This document shows positions 27,503 through 36,117 of a stretch of DNA of 64,000 nucleotides, piece after piece; positions within the stretch are counted from its first letter, which is position 1, and the number at the start of each line of letters is the position of its first letter. The position numbers were made by a program, and so were the translations under genes. The stretch spans positions 1 through 64,000 of the forward strand of contig NZ_BBWJ01000019.1 of NCBI RefSeq assembly GCF_001463745.1. The letters run 5' to 3'. A model generated the notes under the pieces. It did not search any database and was not told the DNA's origin. It worked only from the letters and a program-made list of their open reading frames with translations. This stretch comes from Aureimonas sp. AU22 (GTDB lineage Bacteria > Pseudomonadota > Alphaproteobacteria > Rhizobiales > Rhizobiaceae).

Positions 27503-28740
27503 TCGGACGGTGGGGTTGGATCGTCCGGCGGATCACGCGGCGGATCTGGTTTCGGGCCGGTCTGTTCTCGCTGCTCGGCGTCGTAACGGCGCTGCTCGGC
27601 ACTTGGGCGAGCCCGTTCATTCCCCTGAACATCTCCACCAAGATCGGGTCGGACGCGGTCGACAACATTCTCGGCATCCTGGCGTCGTCGATGCTCACGG
27701 TGACGACCTTCTCGCTCTCCACCATGGTTTCGGCCTATTCGGCGGCGACCAGCAACGTCACGCCGCGCGCCAACGTCCTCATCATGGAGGATTCGACGAC
27801 GCAGAACGTCCTGTCGACCTTCATCGGCACGTTCCTGTTCAGCCTTGTCGGCATCATCGCCCTTTCGACGGGCACGTACGGCGAGCGGGGGCGGGCGATC
27901 CTCTTCGGCGTGACGATCCTCGTGATCGTCTTCATCATCGTCACCCTGCTGCGCTGGATCGACCACCTGTCGCGTCTCGGCCGCGTGACCGAGACGACGC
28001 AGCGGGTGGAGGAGGCGGCGCTTTCTGCCATTCGGGAGCGCCGGCGCCGCCCGCATCTCGGGGCAAGACCGCTGCTCGACCGCACGAAGGACGTGCCCGA
28101 AAGCGCGAACCGGTTGGCTCCGACGGCCATCGGATATGTCCAGCACATCGACGTCGAGGCCTTATCGGAACTCGCGACCAAAGCGAACGCCCGCGTCTTC
28201 GTTCTGCGGCTGCCCGGCGAACTTGCCGATCCGACGCAACCGATTGCAGCGGTCAACGGGGGCTCGATCGACGAGGCGGCGTTGAGGGACTGCTTCACCA
28301 TCGGCGACCGGAGGTCCTTCGACCAGGACCCACGCTTCGGTATCTGCGTCCTCACGGAGGTCGGCAGCAGAGCGCTGTCGCCCGCCACCAACGATCTCGG
28401 GACCGCGGTCGATGTGATCAGCCGTCTGCTGCGCGTCCTAGCAGCCTGGGTCGAACCCGCCGACGAGATCACAGATGAGATCGACAACGTCTTCGTGCCT
28501 CCGCTACGGGCGGACGATCTTTTCGACGACGCGTTTCTGGCGATGGCGCGCGACGGCGCGACGGTGGTCGAGGTGGGCACGCGCCTCCAGAAGGCGTTGC
28601 TCACCCTGTCGCGTCTCGGCAATCCGGACTACGTCGAAGCCGCCCGCCGGCATTCCCGCGAGGCTCTGGCGCGAGCCGAACTGGCGCTGACGTTCGAAGC
28701 CGACAAGGATCGCCTCCGCGCCCTTTCGGCGCACGTCTGA
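27499..28740 (+). CDS. DUF2254 domain-containing membrane protein
   Basis: This 413-residue protein has two hydrophobic hairpins at the N-terminus (about 16-40 and 50-75, with LGILASSMLTVTTFSLSTMVSAYSAATS) and another pair at about 105-155. A long soluble C-terminal part (about 170-413) contains GYVQHIDVEAL and ALSPATNDLGTAVDVISRL. This pattern is typical of DUF2254, a predicted membrane protein of unknown function. It overlaps the ClC gene by four bases (ATGA), so the two are translationally coupled and may act on the same ion or stress response. Convergent bpt lies only seven bases downstream, with no visible terminator. Confidence 0.85.
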   Translation: MIGRWGWIVRRITRRIWFRAGLFSLLGVVTALLGTWASPFIPLNISTKIGSDAVDNILGILASSMLTVTTFSLSTMVSAYSAATSNVTPRANVLIMEDSTTQNVLSTFIGTFLFSLVGIIALSTGTYGERGRAILFGVTILVIVFIIVTLLRWIDHLSRLGRVTETTQRVEEAALSAIRERRRRPHLGARPLLDRTKDVPESANRLAPTAIGYVQHIDVEALSELATKANARVFVLRLPGELADPTQPIAAVNGGSIDEAALRDCFTIGDRRSFDQDPRFGICVLTEVGSRALSPATNDLGTAVDVISRLLRVLAAWVEPADEITDEIDNVFVPPLRADDLFDDAFLAMARDGATVVEVGTRLQKALLTLSRLGNPDYVEAARRHSREALARAELALTFEADKDRLRALSAHV

Positions 28741-28747
28741 CCTCTGT

Positions 28748-29497
28748 TCAGCCCGCCGCGTAGCGCTCCCACCCCTTGGCCATCAGGTGCTCCTGCGGCT
28801 GGAAGCGGATCTTGTACTGCATCTTGCGGGACCCCTCGACCCAATAGCCGAGGTAGAGATAGGGCAGGCCGAGCTCGCGCGTGCGACGGATATGATCGAG
28901 GATCATGTAGGTGCCGAGGCTCCGGTCCACTTCGTCCGGACGATAGTACGAGTAGACCATCGACATGCCATCGGCCATGACGTCGCTGAGCGCCACCGCC
29001 ATCAGCGGCTCGTCGGAGCGACCGGTGATGCGGTAGTCCGGCCCCTTGCGCCGATACTGGATCAGCCGCGTGTCCACCTGGCTGTCCTCCACCATCATGG
29101 CGTAGTCGCCGGCGCTCATCTCGGCCATGCCGCCATTCGCGTGCCGGGCTTCGAGATAGCGGCGGAACAGGGCGAACTGTTCGGACGACGGCTCGGCGGT
29201 TTCCATGTGGCCGAACAGATCGGCATTCGCCTGCATCACGCGGCGCATCGATCGCGTCGGTTCGAATTCATCCACGAGGATGCGCACCGACACGCAAGCG
29301 CGGCAACGCTCGCAGGCCGGCCGATAGGCGATGTTCTGGCTTCGGCGAAATCCGCCCTGGGTGAGCAGGTCGAGAAGGGCAGACGCGCGCGCGCCGACGA
29401 GATGGGTGAAGACCTTCCGCTCGAACTGGCCGTCGAGATAGGGGCAGGGCGATGGCGCCGTGAGGAAGAACTGCGGGCTCTGCGGATGAGCGGTCAT
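28748..29497 (-). CDS. bpt: Aspartate/glutamate leucyltransferase Bpt
   Basis: Bpt moves leucine from Leu-tRNA to proteins with N-terminal Asp or Glu, marking them for ClpS-ClpAP in the bacterial N-end rule. It is related to eukaryotic arginyl transferases (ATE). The 249-residue protein has the N-terminal ATE domain with the Cys cluster ([15 protein letters not shown] near residue 65) and the C-terminal GNAT-like half ([20 protein letters not shown]). The ATG at 29495-29497 ([12 protein letters not shown]) matches the family start rather than a start 16 codons upstream. Confidence 0.92.
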   Translation of the reverse strand: MTAHPQSPQFFLTAPSPCPYLDGQFERKVFTHLVGARASALLDLLTQGGFRRSQNIAYRPACERCRACVSVRILVDEFEPTRSMRRVMQANADLFGHMETAEPSSEQFALFRRYLEARHANGGMAEMSAGDYAMMVEDSQVDTRLIQYRRKGPDYRITGRSDEPLMAVALSDVMADGMSMVYSYYRPDEVDRSLGTYMILDHIRRTRELGLPYLYLGYWVEGSRKMQYKIRFQPQEHLMAKGWERYAAG

Positions 29498-29620
29498 GCG
29501 GTCTGGCGCCTCGTGTCGCGCGCGGCTTTCTTCCGCACGCGCCACATCAGTGTGGTGACCGCCGCGCAGCTTGAAAAGCTCTCGCGGACACGGCGATCGA
29601 AAAATTCCTCAACTATCCCG

Positions 29621-30088
29621 TCAGGTGCGTCGTACGACCACAGTGTTCAGCAGCAGATCCTGGATCAGCTGCTTGCGCGCCGTGAAGAGGCCGAGCACCA
29701 CGATGAAGCCCGAGGTCAGCGCACCGGCGACCCAGAACAGGACGGAATGCGCGACGCCGAGACCCGGGTCGGTCGGTCGCCCGTCGAGGCGCTCGAGCCG
29801 GAGCCCGAAGAGGCGCATGCCCGGCGTCGCCTGGGACTTTCCGCCCAGGGTGAAGGCGACATAGGGCAGGGCAACGAGCGGAAAGAGAGCACCGTAGAGC
29901 ATCCAGCCGAGGCCGAATGTCAGGATGCCGAGCACGCCCACGATGAGACCGAACGGGATGCAGAGGAGGAGCACGATCGTGTAGTCCACGAGGAAGGACA
30001 GCACGCGGCGCGTGCGCACACCCTCGTAGGCTCGCGGCTCGTCCAGCCAGGTCCGGGGTGCGGCGTTCAGGACCGTCGCATCGCTCAT
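29621..30088 (-). CDS. RDD family membrane protein
   Basis: This 155-residue inner-membrane protein has the RDD pattern: an Arg-rich entry (GVRTRRVLSFLVDYTIVLLLC, with R near 25-28 and the Asp-Tyr pair), three hydrophobic segments and GGKSQATPGMRLFGLRLE between them. Some RDD proteins have been linked to Na+ transport or stress, but most are unstudied. Start ATG at 30086-30088 has GGAGA nine bases upstream. It lies between hemB (83 bases upstream) and bpt on the same strand. Confidence 0.82.
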   Translation of the reverse strand: MSDATVLNAAPRTWLDEPRAYEGVRTRRVLSFLVDYTIVLLLCIPFGLIVGVLGILTFGLGWMLYGALFPLVALPYVAFTLGGKSQATPGMRLFGLRLERLDGRPTDPGLGVAHSVLFWVAGALTSGFIVVLGLFTARKQLIQDLLLNTVVVRRT

Positions 30089-30171
30089 CGTCTCGTCTCT
30101 CCAATTCCTGCCGGAAATTCCGGTTCGAGACAGGAGATGGTGCCGGTTTGCTGCACGCGCAATGGCGGGTT

Positions 30172-31194
30172 TCAGCCCCGGTGCAGGGCTTCCGCGACCT
30201 TCGGCGCGAAGTAGGTGAGGATGCCGGAGGCGCCCGCCCGCTTGAAGGCGCGCAGCGACTCGAACATCGCCTTGTCCCCATCGATCCAGCCGTTCTGCGC
30301 GGCCGCCATGATGGTCGCGTACTCGCCGGACGTCTGGTAGGCGAAGGTCGGCATGCGGAACTCGTCGACGAGGCGGGCGAGGATGTCGAGATAGGGCAGG
30401 CCGGGCTTGACCATGATCATGTCGGCGCCTTCGGCGACGTCCTGCGCCGCCTCGCGCAGGGCCTCCAACGCGTTGCCCATGTCCATCTGGTAGGTGCGCT
30501 TGTCGCCGCGCAGAGCGCCCGCCGACCCGACCGCATCACGAAACGGGCCGTAGAAGGCGGAGGCGTATTTGGCGGCGTAGGACATGATCATCGTGTCGCC
30601 GAAACCCTCGGTGTCCAGCGTCTCGCGGATGCAGGCCACGCGACCGTCCATCATGTCGGACGGGCCGATGATGTCGCAGCCGGCACGCGCCTGAACGAGC
30701 GCCTGGCGACAGAGGAGTTCCACCGTCTCGTCGTTGACGATGACGCCGTCCCGCACGATGCCGTCATGGCCGTGGCTCGTGTAGGGATCGAGCGCGACGT
30801 CGCAGAGAATGCCGACCTCGGGCACCGCCTCCTTCATGGCGCGCGTCGCGCGGCACACGAGGTTGTTCTCGTTGAGAGCCTCGCTGCCGGTCTCGTTCCG
30901 AAGCGATGCGTCCGTGTAGGGAAACAGCGCCACGACGGGAATACCGAGATCGGCCGCGCGCCGCGCAGCCTCGACGCAGCCCGCGACGGAATAACGGGAG
31001 ACGCCCGGCATGGAGGCGACCGGCTGCGCCTCGCCGTCGCCCTCGCGCACGAAGATCGGCCAGATGAGGTCGTCGGCTCGCACGTCGGTCTCGCGCACCA
31101 GACGACGGGTCCAATCGTTCTGCCGCAGGCGGCGCAGGCGCGTTCCGCCGGTGGCGCGGTCGATCCTGCCGGTCATCGCGTTGCGCTCGGCCAT
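30172..31194 (-). CDS. hemB: Delta-aminolevulinic acid dehydratase (porphobilinogen synthase), zinc-independent type
   Basis: HemB joins two aminolevulinate molecules to porphobilinogen in haem synthesis. The 340-residue protein has both Schiff-base lysines: Lys209 in MSYAAKYASAFYGPF and Lys263 in MVKPGLPYLD. The metal-site loop is CDVALDPYTSHGHDG (131-145). The three cysteines of zinc-dependent enzymes are replaced by Ala134, Asp136 and Asp144, the pattern of the magnesium-type enzymes found in Bradyrhizobium and Pseudomonas. The ATG at 31192-31194 is chosen over an in-frame start 48 codons upstream because the family begins near this point. Confidence 0.95.
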   Translation of the reverse strand: MAERNAMTGRIDRATGGTRLRRLRQNDWTRRLVRETDVRADDLIWPIFVREGDGEAQPVASMPGVSRYSVAGCVEAARRAADLGIPVVALFPYTDASLRNETGSEALNENNLVCRATRAMKEAVPEVGILCDVALDPYTSHGHDGIVRDGVIVNDETVELLCRQALVQARAGCDIIGPSDMMDGRVACIRETLDTEGFGDTMIMSYAAKYASAFYGPFRDAVGSAGALRGDKRTYQMDMGNALEALREAAQDVAEGADMIMVKPGLPYLDILARLVDEFRMPTFAYQTSGEYATIMAAAQNGWIDGDKAMFESLRAFKRAGASGILTYFAPKVAEALHRG

Positions 31195-31429
31195 GGTCCT
31201 GTCCTTTCCGTCCTTCATGGCGCTGCTATGCCCCCGGCATCGAGGCTTGCACAACCCCGAAAGCTCGGGTGCGAGCCCATCGCATTGACGCGGCGGGCGA
31301 GGGTGCCTAGCCTTTGTCCATCGTGCGGCGTCCTTCAAAGGTTACGCTCGAGCCTCGATCAGGACATGGCATGACCCCTTCACCCCTCGAACTCGCGCGC
31401 GCCGTTTTCGGTGCGCCGCCCCGGCGTTC

Positions 31430-31858
31430 ATGACGCTGGAGATCTTCGAACGGGACCGGGAAGCATCGCTCAACCGCGCATTAGTCGTCTGGCTTTGCCG
31501 GATCGCGGGCCTCGCCATGTTCGGCATGGGCCTCGTCTACTGGATCCGGCTGATCGGCGTCTTCGATGGCGCCTTGTGGCGCTTCGACCTCATGCCGGTC
31601 TGGTGGCGGATCGCCTGTCCGACCCTCGCCGTGCTCTACCCGGTTGCCGGCACGGGCCTGTGGCTCGCGACGTCATGGGGCGGCGTGATCTGGATCCTGG
31701 TGGCGGCCTGCGAGGCCGTGATGCGGTTGGGCTTCCCGCATCTCTTCGGAGGGGAGCCGCTGATCCTGGGCGGTCACGCCTTCGGACTGGCCCTGCTGGC
31801 GGCGCTCCGGATCGTCGGCGCCTTCGAGAGACGCAAGCGTTTGCGCGGCGATCGTTGA
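31430..31858 (+). CDS. Small membrane protein, DUF6163-like
   Basis: This 142-residue protein has about four hydrophobic segments (near 22-43, 62-82, 86-100 and 114-128) and charged ends. I recognise it as similar to the DUF6163 proteins encoded just before ldtR in rhizobia. No function is established. Its position directly upstream of the LdtR regulator and the L,D-transpeptidase suggests an envelope role, which is inference. It is divergent from hemB, with 235 bases between them. Confidence 0.65.
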   Translation: MTLEIFERDREASLNRALVVWLCRIAGLAMFGMGLVYWIRLIGVFDGALWRFDLMPVWWRIACPTLAVLYPVAGTGLWLATSWGGVIWILVAACEAVMRLGFPHLFGGEPLILGGHAFGLALLAALRIVGAFERRKRLRGDR

Positions 31859-31945
31859 GCCGAAGTCGGTTGCTTTTGCCTCCCGGCGTTCACTGCGCGT
31901 TCAGCAAAATCGCAATCGCAATTCTTAAACTCCCCGTTAAGCCTG

Positions 31946-31957
31946 CGTTTTAAAACG
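31946..31957. promoter_or_regulatory. Candidate operator palindrome upstream of ldtR
   Basis: CGTTTTAAAACG is a perfect 12-base palindrome 78 bases before the ldtR start. It sits in an unusually AT-rich patch (about 31905-31970). MarR-type regulators such as LdtR bind AT-rich palindromes and often control their own gene, so an autoregulatory operator is plausible. No copy of the same sequence is visible before the transpeptidase gene. Confidence 0.4.
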
Positions 31958-32034
31958 AATTTTAGACGCGCCGCGTAAGTTGCTGGACAAGACGAGGTCA
32001 TGAAGAACCTCGGAAAGCAACAGTGGGATCGATC

Positions 32035-32547
32035 ATGAAGAATACGGTCGCCAAGCGCGCTGCAGAGATTGTGCGTGAAGACAAGCCTGAGCTGAAGATG
32101 CTGTACCTGGAAACGCTGCAACTGGTGGAGCGTCTCCACCGCCGGTTGCTGGACGTGATCAAGGACGAGTTCGATCGCGCCGGTCGGACCGACATCAACG
32201 CGGTTCAGGCCCTGCTCCTCTTCAACATCGGCGATTCCGTCCTCACCGCCGGTGAGTTGCGCACCCGCGGCTTCTACCTCGGCTCCAACGTCTCGTATAA
32301 CCTCAAGAAGCTCGTCGAGCTCGGCTTCATCGACCATCAGCGCTCGCGCGTCGACCGCCGCGCCGTCCGTGTGTCGCTGACGAAGTCCGGCCTGGAGGTC
32401 GCTGAGATCGTCGCCGAGCTCTACGATCGCCACATCGGCTCGATCGACAAGGTCGGCGGCCTCGACGAGGGCGAGTTCCAGAAGCTGAACAAGTCTCTCC
32501 AGCGCCTCGACCGGTTCTGGAACGATTCGATCATGTATCGGCTTTAG
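32035..32547 (+). CDS. ldtR: MarR-family transcriptional regulator LdtR
   Basis: LdtR is a winged-helix MarR regulator described in Liberibacter asiaticus and Sinorhizobium meliloti, where it controls the neighbouring L,D-transpeptidase gene and osmotic-stress tolerance. The 170-residue protein has dimer helices at both ends and the winged HTH in the middle (INAVQALLLFNIGDS, LTAGELRTRGFYLGSNVSYNLKKLVELGFI, wing DHQRSRVDRRAVRVSLT). The ATG at 32035 is preferred; a GTG at 32023 would add four residues. A strong terminator at 32599-32632 separates it from the transpeptidase gene downstream. Confidence 0.92.
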   Translation: MKNTVAKRAAEIVREDKPELKMLYLETLQLVERLHRRLLDVIKDEFDRAGRTDINAVQALLLFNIGDSVLTAGELRTRGFYLGSNVSYNLKKLVELGFIDHQRSRVDRRAVRVSLTKSGLEVAEIVAELYDRHIGSIDKVGGLDEGEFQKLNKSLQRLDRFWNDSIMYRL

Positions 32548-32598
32548 ACCGGTCCTATCGGCTGATCGCGTCGCCTCCGGTCCGCGATCGTCCCATGA

Positions 32599-32632
32599 CC
32601 CCGCGAGCGTCGTCCCGCTCGCGGGGTTTTTT
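32599..32632 (+). terminator. Strong intrinsic terminator of ldtR
   Basis: CCCCGCGAGCG (32599-32609) and CGCTCGCGGGG (32616-32626) pair perfectly over 11 bases with a six-base loop, followed by six T. This separates the ldtR transcript from the L,D-transpeptidase gene, which must therefore have its own promoter in 32633-32836. Confidence 0.9.
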
Positions 32633-32836
32633 GCAACAGCCGACCCGAAACATCTCGACCCGTCAGGGCTTTGGCCTTTTCGGTCCCCCTTTTCGCCGTA
32701 ATCCGATGGCCATTCGGGTTTCCAGGCGCCAGGGGTCCAATCCCTGTCGGTTCCGTGATTGCCCGTTACGCTTTGGTTTACCAAGCCGCCCCTATGTTGC
32801 GGCGCAAGTGGGCAAGACTTGCCAAGGGGTTTGAGA

Positions 32837-34165
32837 ATGACTGAGGGCGCAGACAACCGTTCGATCCGTATCAGCCGCCGGCGCTTCGTGGCCGGCGCGG
32901 CCAGCATTCTGGGGGCAGGCGCCTTCGCCGGGGCCGCGCGCGCCCAGTCGGCGATCGATGGCGTGCTGGCGGCGCCCAACCGGGGCGGCTGGAACGACCA
33001 GTTCGACACCCGCCAGGCCAGCGTCCGCAACGTCGCCTCGAACCAGCCGGTGTTCTCGTCCAAGACGCTGAACGCCATGCAGCAGGCGGCGGGCCAGTAC
33101 CTGCAGATCGCCATGTCCGGCGGTTGGCAGCGCGTGCCCGACTCCTCCAAGCTCGAGCTCGGCGTGCAGAACGCCGCCGTGCCGTATCTGCGCGAGCGCC
33201 TCGTCGTCTCGGGCGATCTCGACCGCTCGGCCGGCGCCTCGCAGGCCTTCGACACCTATGTCGACGCCGCAGTGAAGCGCTTCCAGGCGCGCCACGGCCT
33301 GCCCGCCGACGGCGCCGTCGGCGAGTACACGTTCAAGGCCCTCAACGTACCGGCCGACGTGCGCGTGACGCAGCTCAACACCAACATCCAGCGCCTCTCG
33401 GCCATCCAGGTCGATCCCGGCCGCTTCGTGATGGTCAACATTCCCGCCGCGTCGATCGAGGCGGTGGAGAACGGGCGCGTCGTGCAGCGTCACACCGCGG
33501 TGGTCGGCAAGATCGACCGCCAGACGCCGATCCTCGACTCCAAGATCACCAACCTCAACCTCAACCCGTACTGGCACGCGCCGGCGTCGATCGTCCGCAA
33601 GGACATCATCCCGCTGATGCAGAAGGACCCGACCTATCTGCAGCGCAACGACATCATCATCTATGCGGCCGACGGGAGCGTGATCCCGCCCGAGACGATC
33701 AACTGGCAGACGGACGAGGCGGTGAAGTACCTCTTCCGCCAGAACCCGGGCCGCATGAACGCGATGTCGTCGGTGAAGATCAACTTCCCGAACCCGTACG
33801 CCGTCTACATGCACGACACGCCGCAGCAGAGCGTGTTCTCGCAGCTCATGCGCTTCGAATCGTCGGGCTGCGTGCGCGTCCAGAACGTGCGCGACCTGAT
33901 CGTCTGGCTGGCGCGCGACACGCCGGGCTGGGACCGCGCGGCGATCGAGAAGACGATCGCGGCCCGCACCCGTCAGGACGTGAACTTCAACAACCCGGTG
34001 CCGCTGCACTTCACCTACCTCACCGCCTGGGCGACCGATCCGACCGTGGTGCAGTTCCGCGACGACATCTATGCCCGCGACGGCGCGGACCAGCTGGTGA
34101 TGACCGACGCGCGGCCCACGGCCTATGCTTCGGGCGAGCAGGCCTACGCCGATCTGCCTTATTGA
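32837..34165 (+). CDS. ldtP: L,D-transpeptidase (YcbB-like), likely Tat-exported
   Basis: This is a periplasmic enzyme that forms 3-3 cross-links in peptidoglycan or attaches proteins to it. The 442-residue protein begins with a twin-arginine type leader ([19 protein letters not shown], residues 12-30, AxA-like end near 37). A peptidoglycan-binding domain follows at about 105-170 and a YkuD catalytic domain at about 198-355. His326 (YMHDTP) and Cys345 (SSGCVRV) are the catalytic pair. The ATG at 32837 has AAGGGG eight bases upstream. By position beside ldtR it corresponds to the LdtR-controlled transpeptidase of Liberibacter and Sinorhizobium; the symbol rests on that synteny. Confidence 0.9.
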   Translation: MTEGADNRSIRISRRRFVAGAASILGAGAFAGAARAQSAIDGVLAAPNRGGWNDQFDTRQASVRNVASNQPVFSSKTLNAMQQAAGQYLQIAMSGGWQRVPDSSKLELGVQNAAVPYLRERLVVSGDLDRSAGASQAFDTYVDAAVKRFQARHGLPADGAVGEYTFKALNVPADVRVTQLNTNIQRLSAIQVDPGRFVMVNIPAASIEAVENGRVVQRHTAVVGKIDRQTPILDSKITNLNLNPYWHAPASIVRKDIIPLMQKDPTYLQRNDIIIYAADGSVIPPETINWQTDEAVKYLFRQNPGRMNAMSSVKINFPNPYAVYMHDTPQQSVFSQLMRFESSGCVRVQNVRDLIVWLARDTPGWDRAAIEKTIAARTRQDVNFNNPVPLHFTYLTAWATDPTVVQFRDDIYARDGADQLVMTDARPTAYASGEQAYADLPY

Positions 34166-34189
34166 CGACATCGGCTTTCGAACAAACAG

Positions 34190-34215
34190 GGGCCCGGCGG
34201 CGACGCCGGGCCTTT
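34190..34215 (+). terminator. Terminator-like hairpin after the L,D-transpeptidase gene
   Basis: GCCCGGCG (34192-34199) and CGCCGGGC (34204-34211) form an eight-base stem with a four-base loop. The following T-run is short (CTTTCGCGTTTT), so efficiency is uncertain. Confidence 0.6.
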
Positions 34216-34308
34216 CGCGTTTTCGTTCCCGCGTGCACAGCGGGACGTAACGTGTTAAGGCGCCGCCAAATCGCGGCTAGACGCCGCCGAAGCGAGGAGC
34301 ACCCGGTC

Positions 34309-35628
34309 ATGTCGCAGGCTCAAGCCATGGATTCGACGTTCGCCCCCAACGGCTTCTTCACGGACGGCATCGCTTCGGTCGACGCCGATCTCTTCGGCGC
34401 CATGCGTAACGAGTTGCATCGCCAGCAGCACGAGATCGAACTCATCGCCTCGGAGAACATCGTCTCGCGCGCCGTCCTGGAAGCGCAGGGCTCGGTGCTG
34501 ACCAACAAGTATGCGGAAGGGTATCCCGGACGGCGCTACTATGGCGGCTGCGAGTTCGTGGACGTCGTCGAGCAGCTCGCGATCGACCGCGCCAAGGCGC
34601 TGTTCGGCTGCGGCTTCGCCAACGTCCAGCCGAACTCCGGCAGCCAGGCCAACCAGGGCGTGCTTCTCGCTCTCACCAAGCCGGGCGCGACCATCCTCGG
34701 CATGAGCCTCGATGCCGGCGGCCACCTGACGCACGGCGCCAAGCCCAACCTTTCCGGGCGCTGGTTCAACGCGGTCCAGTACGGCCTGGATCTCGCCACC
34801 GGACTGATCGACTACGACGAGGTCGAGCGTCTGGCGCACGAGCACAAGCCGGAGATCATCGTGGCCGGCGGTTCGGCCTATTCGCGCATCATCGACTTCG
34901 CGCGGTTCCGTGCGATTGCCGATTCCGTCGGCGCTTATCTCTGGGTGGATATGGCCCATTTCGCCGGCCTCGTGGCGGGCGGACAGCATCCCAGCCCGTT
35001 CCCGCACGCCCATGTCGCGACCTCGACGACGCACAAGACCCTTCGCGGTCCGCGCGGCGGCCTGATCCTCACCAACGACGAGGACATCGCCAAGAAGATC
35101 AACTCGGCGATCTTTCCGGGCCTGCAGGGCGGTCCCCTGATGCACGTCATCGCTGGCAAGGCCGTGGCCTTCGGCGAGGCGCTGCAGCCGGGCTACCGCA
35201 CCTACATCAAGGCCGTCGCCGACAACGCCAAGGCGCTGGCCGAGACGCTTCGCGCGGGTGGTGTCGACATCGTCTCCGGCGGCACCGACACGCATCTGAT
35301 GCTGGTCGATCTGCGTCCGAAGATGCTGAACGGCAAGGCGACCGAAGCCGCGCTCGGCCGCGCCGCCATCACCTGCAACAAGAACGGCGTGCCCAACGAT
35401 CCGGAAAAGCCAGCCATCACCTCGGGCATCCGCGTCGGCACGCCGGCCGCGACGACGCGCGGCTTCGGCACGGAGGAGTTCCGCGAGGTCGGACGGCTCA
35501 TCGTCGAGGTCCTGGACGGCCTCAAGGCGTCGAACTCCGACGAGGGCAATGCCGCCACCGAGGCGCGCGTGAAGCAGAAGGTGCTGGCGCTGACGGAGCG
35601 GTTCCCGATCTACGCCAATCTCGGCTGA
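34309..35628 (+). CDS. glyA: Serine hydroxymethyltransferase
   Basis: GlyA is a PLP enzyme that interconverts serine and glycine and charges tetrahydrofolate with a one-carbon unit. The 439-residue protein has the PLP lysine Lys243 in [12 protein letters not shown], the substrate loop [10 protein letters not shown] near residue 44 and [13 protein letters not shown]. The ATG at 34309 has GAGGAG nine bases upstream. nrdR begins nine bases after the stop, so glyA leads a glyA-nrdR-ribD-ribE-ribH-nusB run. Confidence 0.97.
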   Translation: MSQAQAMDSTFAPNGFFTDGIASVDADLFGAMRNELHRQQHEIELIASENIVSRAVLEAQGSVLTNKYAEGYPGRRYYGGCEFVDVVEQLAIDRAKALFGCGFANVQPNSGSQANQGVLLALTKPGATILGMSLDAGGHLTHGAKPNLSGRWFNAVQYGLDLATGLIDYDEVERLAHEHKPEIIVAGGSAYSRIIDFARFRAIADSVGAYLWVDMAHFAGLVAGGQHPSPFPHAHVATSTTHKTLRGPRGGLILTNDEDIAKKINSAIFPGLQGGPLMHVIAGKAVAFGEALQPGYRTYIKAVADNAKALAETLRAGGVDIVSGGTDTHLMLVDLRPKMLNGKATEAALGRAAITCNKNGVPNDPEKPAITSGIRVGTPAATTRGFGTEEFREVGRLIVEVLDGLKASNSDEGNAATEARVKQKVLALTERFPIYANLG

Positions 35629-35637
35629 TCGCGTCCC

Positions 35638-36117
35638 ATGCGTTGCCCCTTCTGCGGGTCGCAGGACAGCCAGGTGAAGGATTCGCGCTCCGCCGAGGAT
35701 GGCGGGGCGATCCGGCGCCGGCGCGTCTGCCCCGATTGCAGCGGGCGTTTCACGACGTTCGAACGCGTCCAGCTTCGCGACCTGATGGTGGTGAAGAAGT
35801 CCGGACGGCGCGTTCCCTTCGAGCGGGACAAGCTCGCTCGCTCGATCCACACGGCACTTCGCAAACGCCCCGTCGAGGAAGAGCGGGTGGAGCGCATGAT
35901 CTCGGGCATCGTGCGGCAACTCGAATCGACTGGCGAGGCGGACATTCCCTCCGAGGCGATCGGGCGGCTGGTGATGGAAGCGTTGCGCGGCTTCGACGAC
36001 GTGGCCTTCGTGCGCTTCGCCTCCGTGTATCGCGACTTCCGCGAAGCGCGGGACTTCGAGTCCGTCATCGTCGAACTCGCCGCCGAGCCCGAAACCCCGA
36101 CGGACGACCGTGGCTGA
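35638..36117 (+). CDS. nrdR: Transcriptional repressor NrdR
   Basis: NrdR represses ribonucleotide reductase genes in response to dATP/ATP. The 159-residue protein has an N-terminal zinc ribbon with Cys3, Cys6, Cys31 and Cys34 (RCPFCG ... CPDC) and an ATP-cone domain at about 46-136 ([20 protein letters not shown]). The zinc-ribbon basic stretch IRRRRVC contacts NrdR boxes in known proteins. No NrdR target gene lies in this window. It overlaps ribD by eight bases. Confidence 0.95.
   Translation: MRCPFCGSQDSQVKDSRSAEDGGAIRRRRVCPDCSGRFTTFERVQLRDLMVVKKSGRRVPFERDKLARSIHTALRKRPVEEERVERMISGIVRQLESTGEADIPSEAIGRLVMEALRGFDDVAFVRFASVYRDFREARDFESVIVELAAEPETPTDDRG

Noticed and set aside
32773-32784. TTGGTTTACCAA inverted repeat before the transpeptidase gene, as an LdtR site
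   Set aside because: The arms are only five bases and the sequence does not match the palindrome before ldtR, so evidence is too weak to list as a site.
31774-33255. A long minus-strand frame across ldtR
   Set aside because: It crosses a strong terminator and the ldtR gene, and its translation has no protein features.
33124-34308. Plus-strand frame reading from inside the transpeptidase gene into glyA
   Set aside because: Only the part from 34309 is real (glyA); the upstream part is arginine-rich out-of-frame translation.
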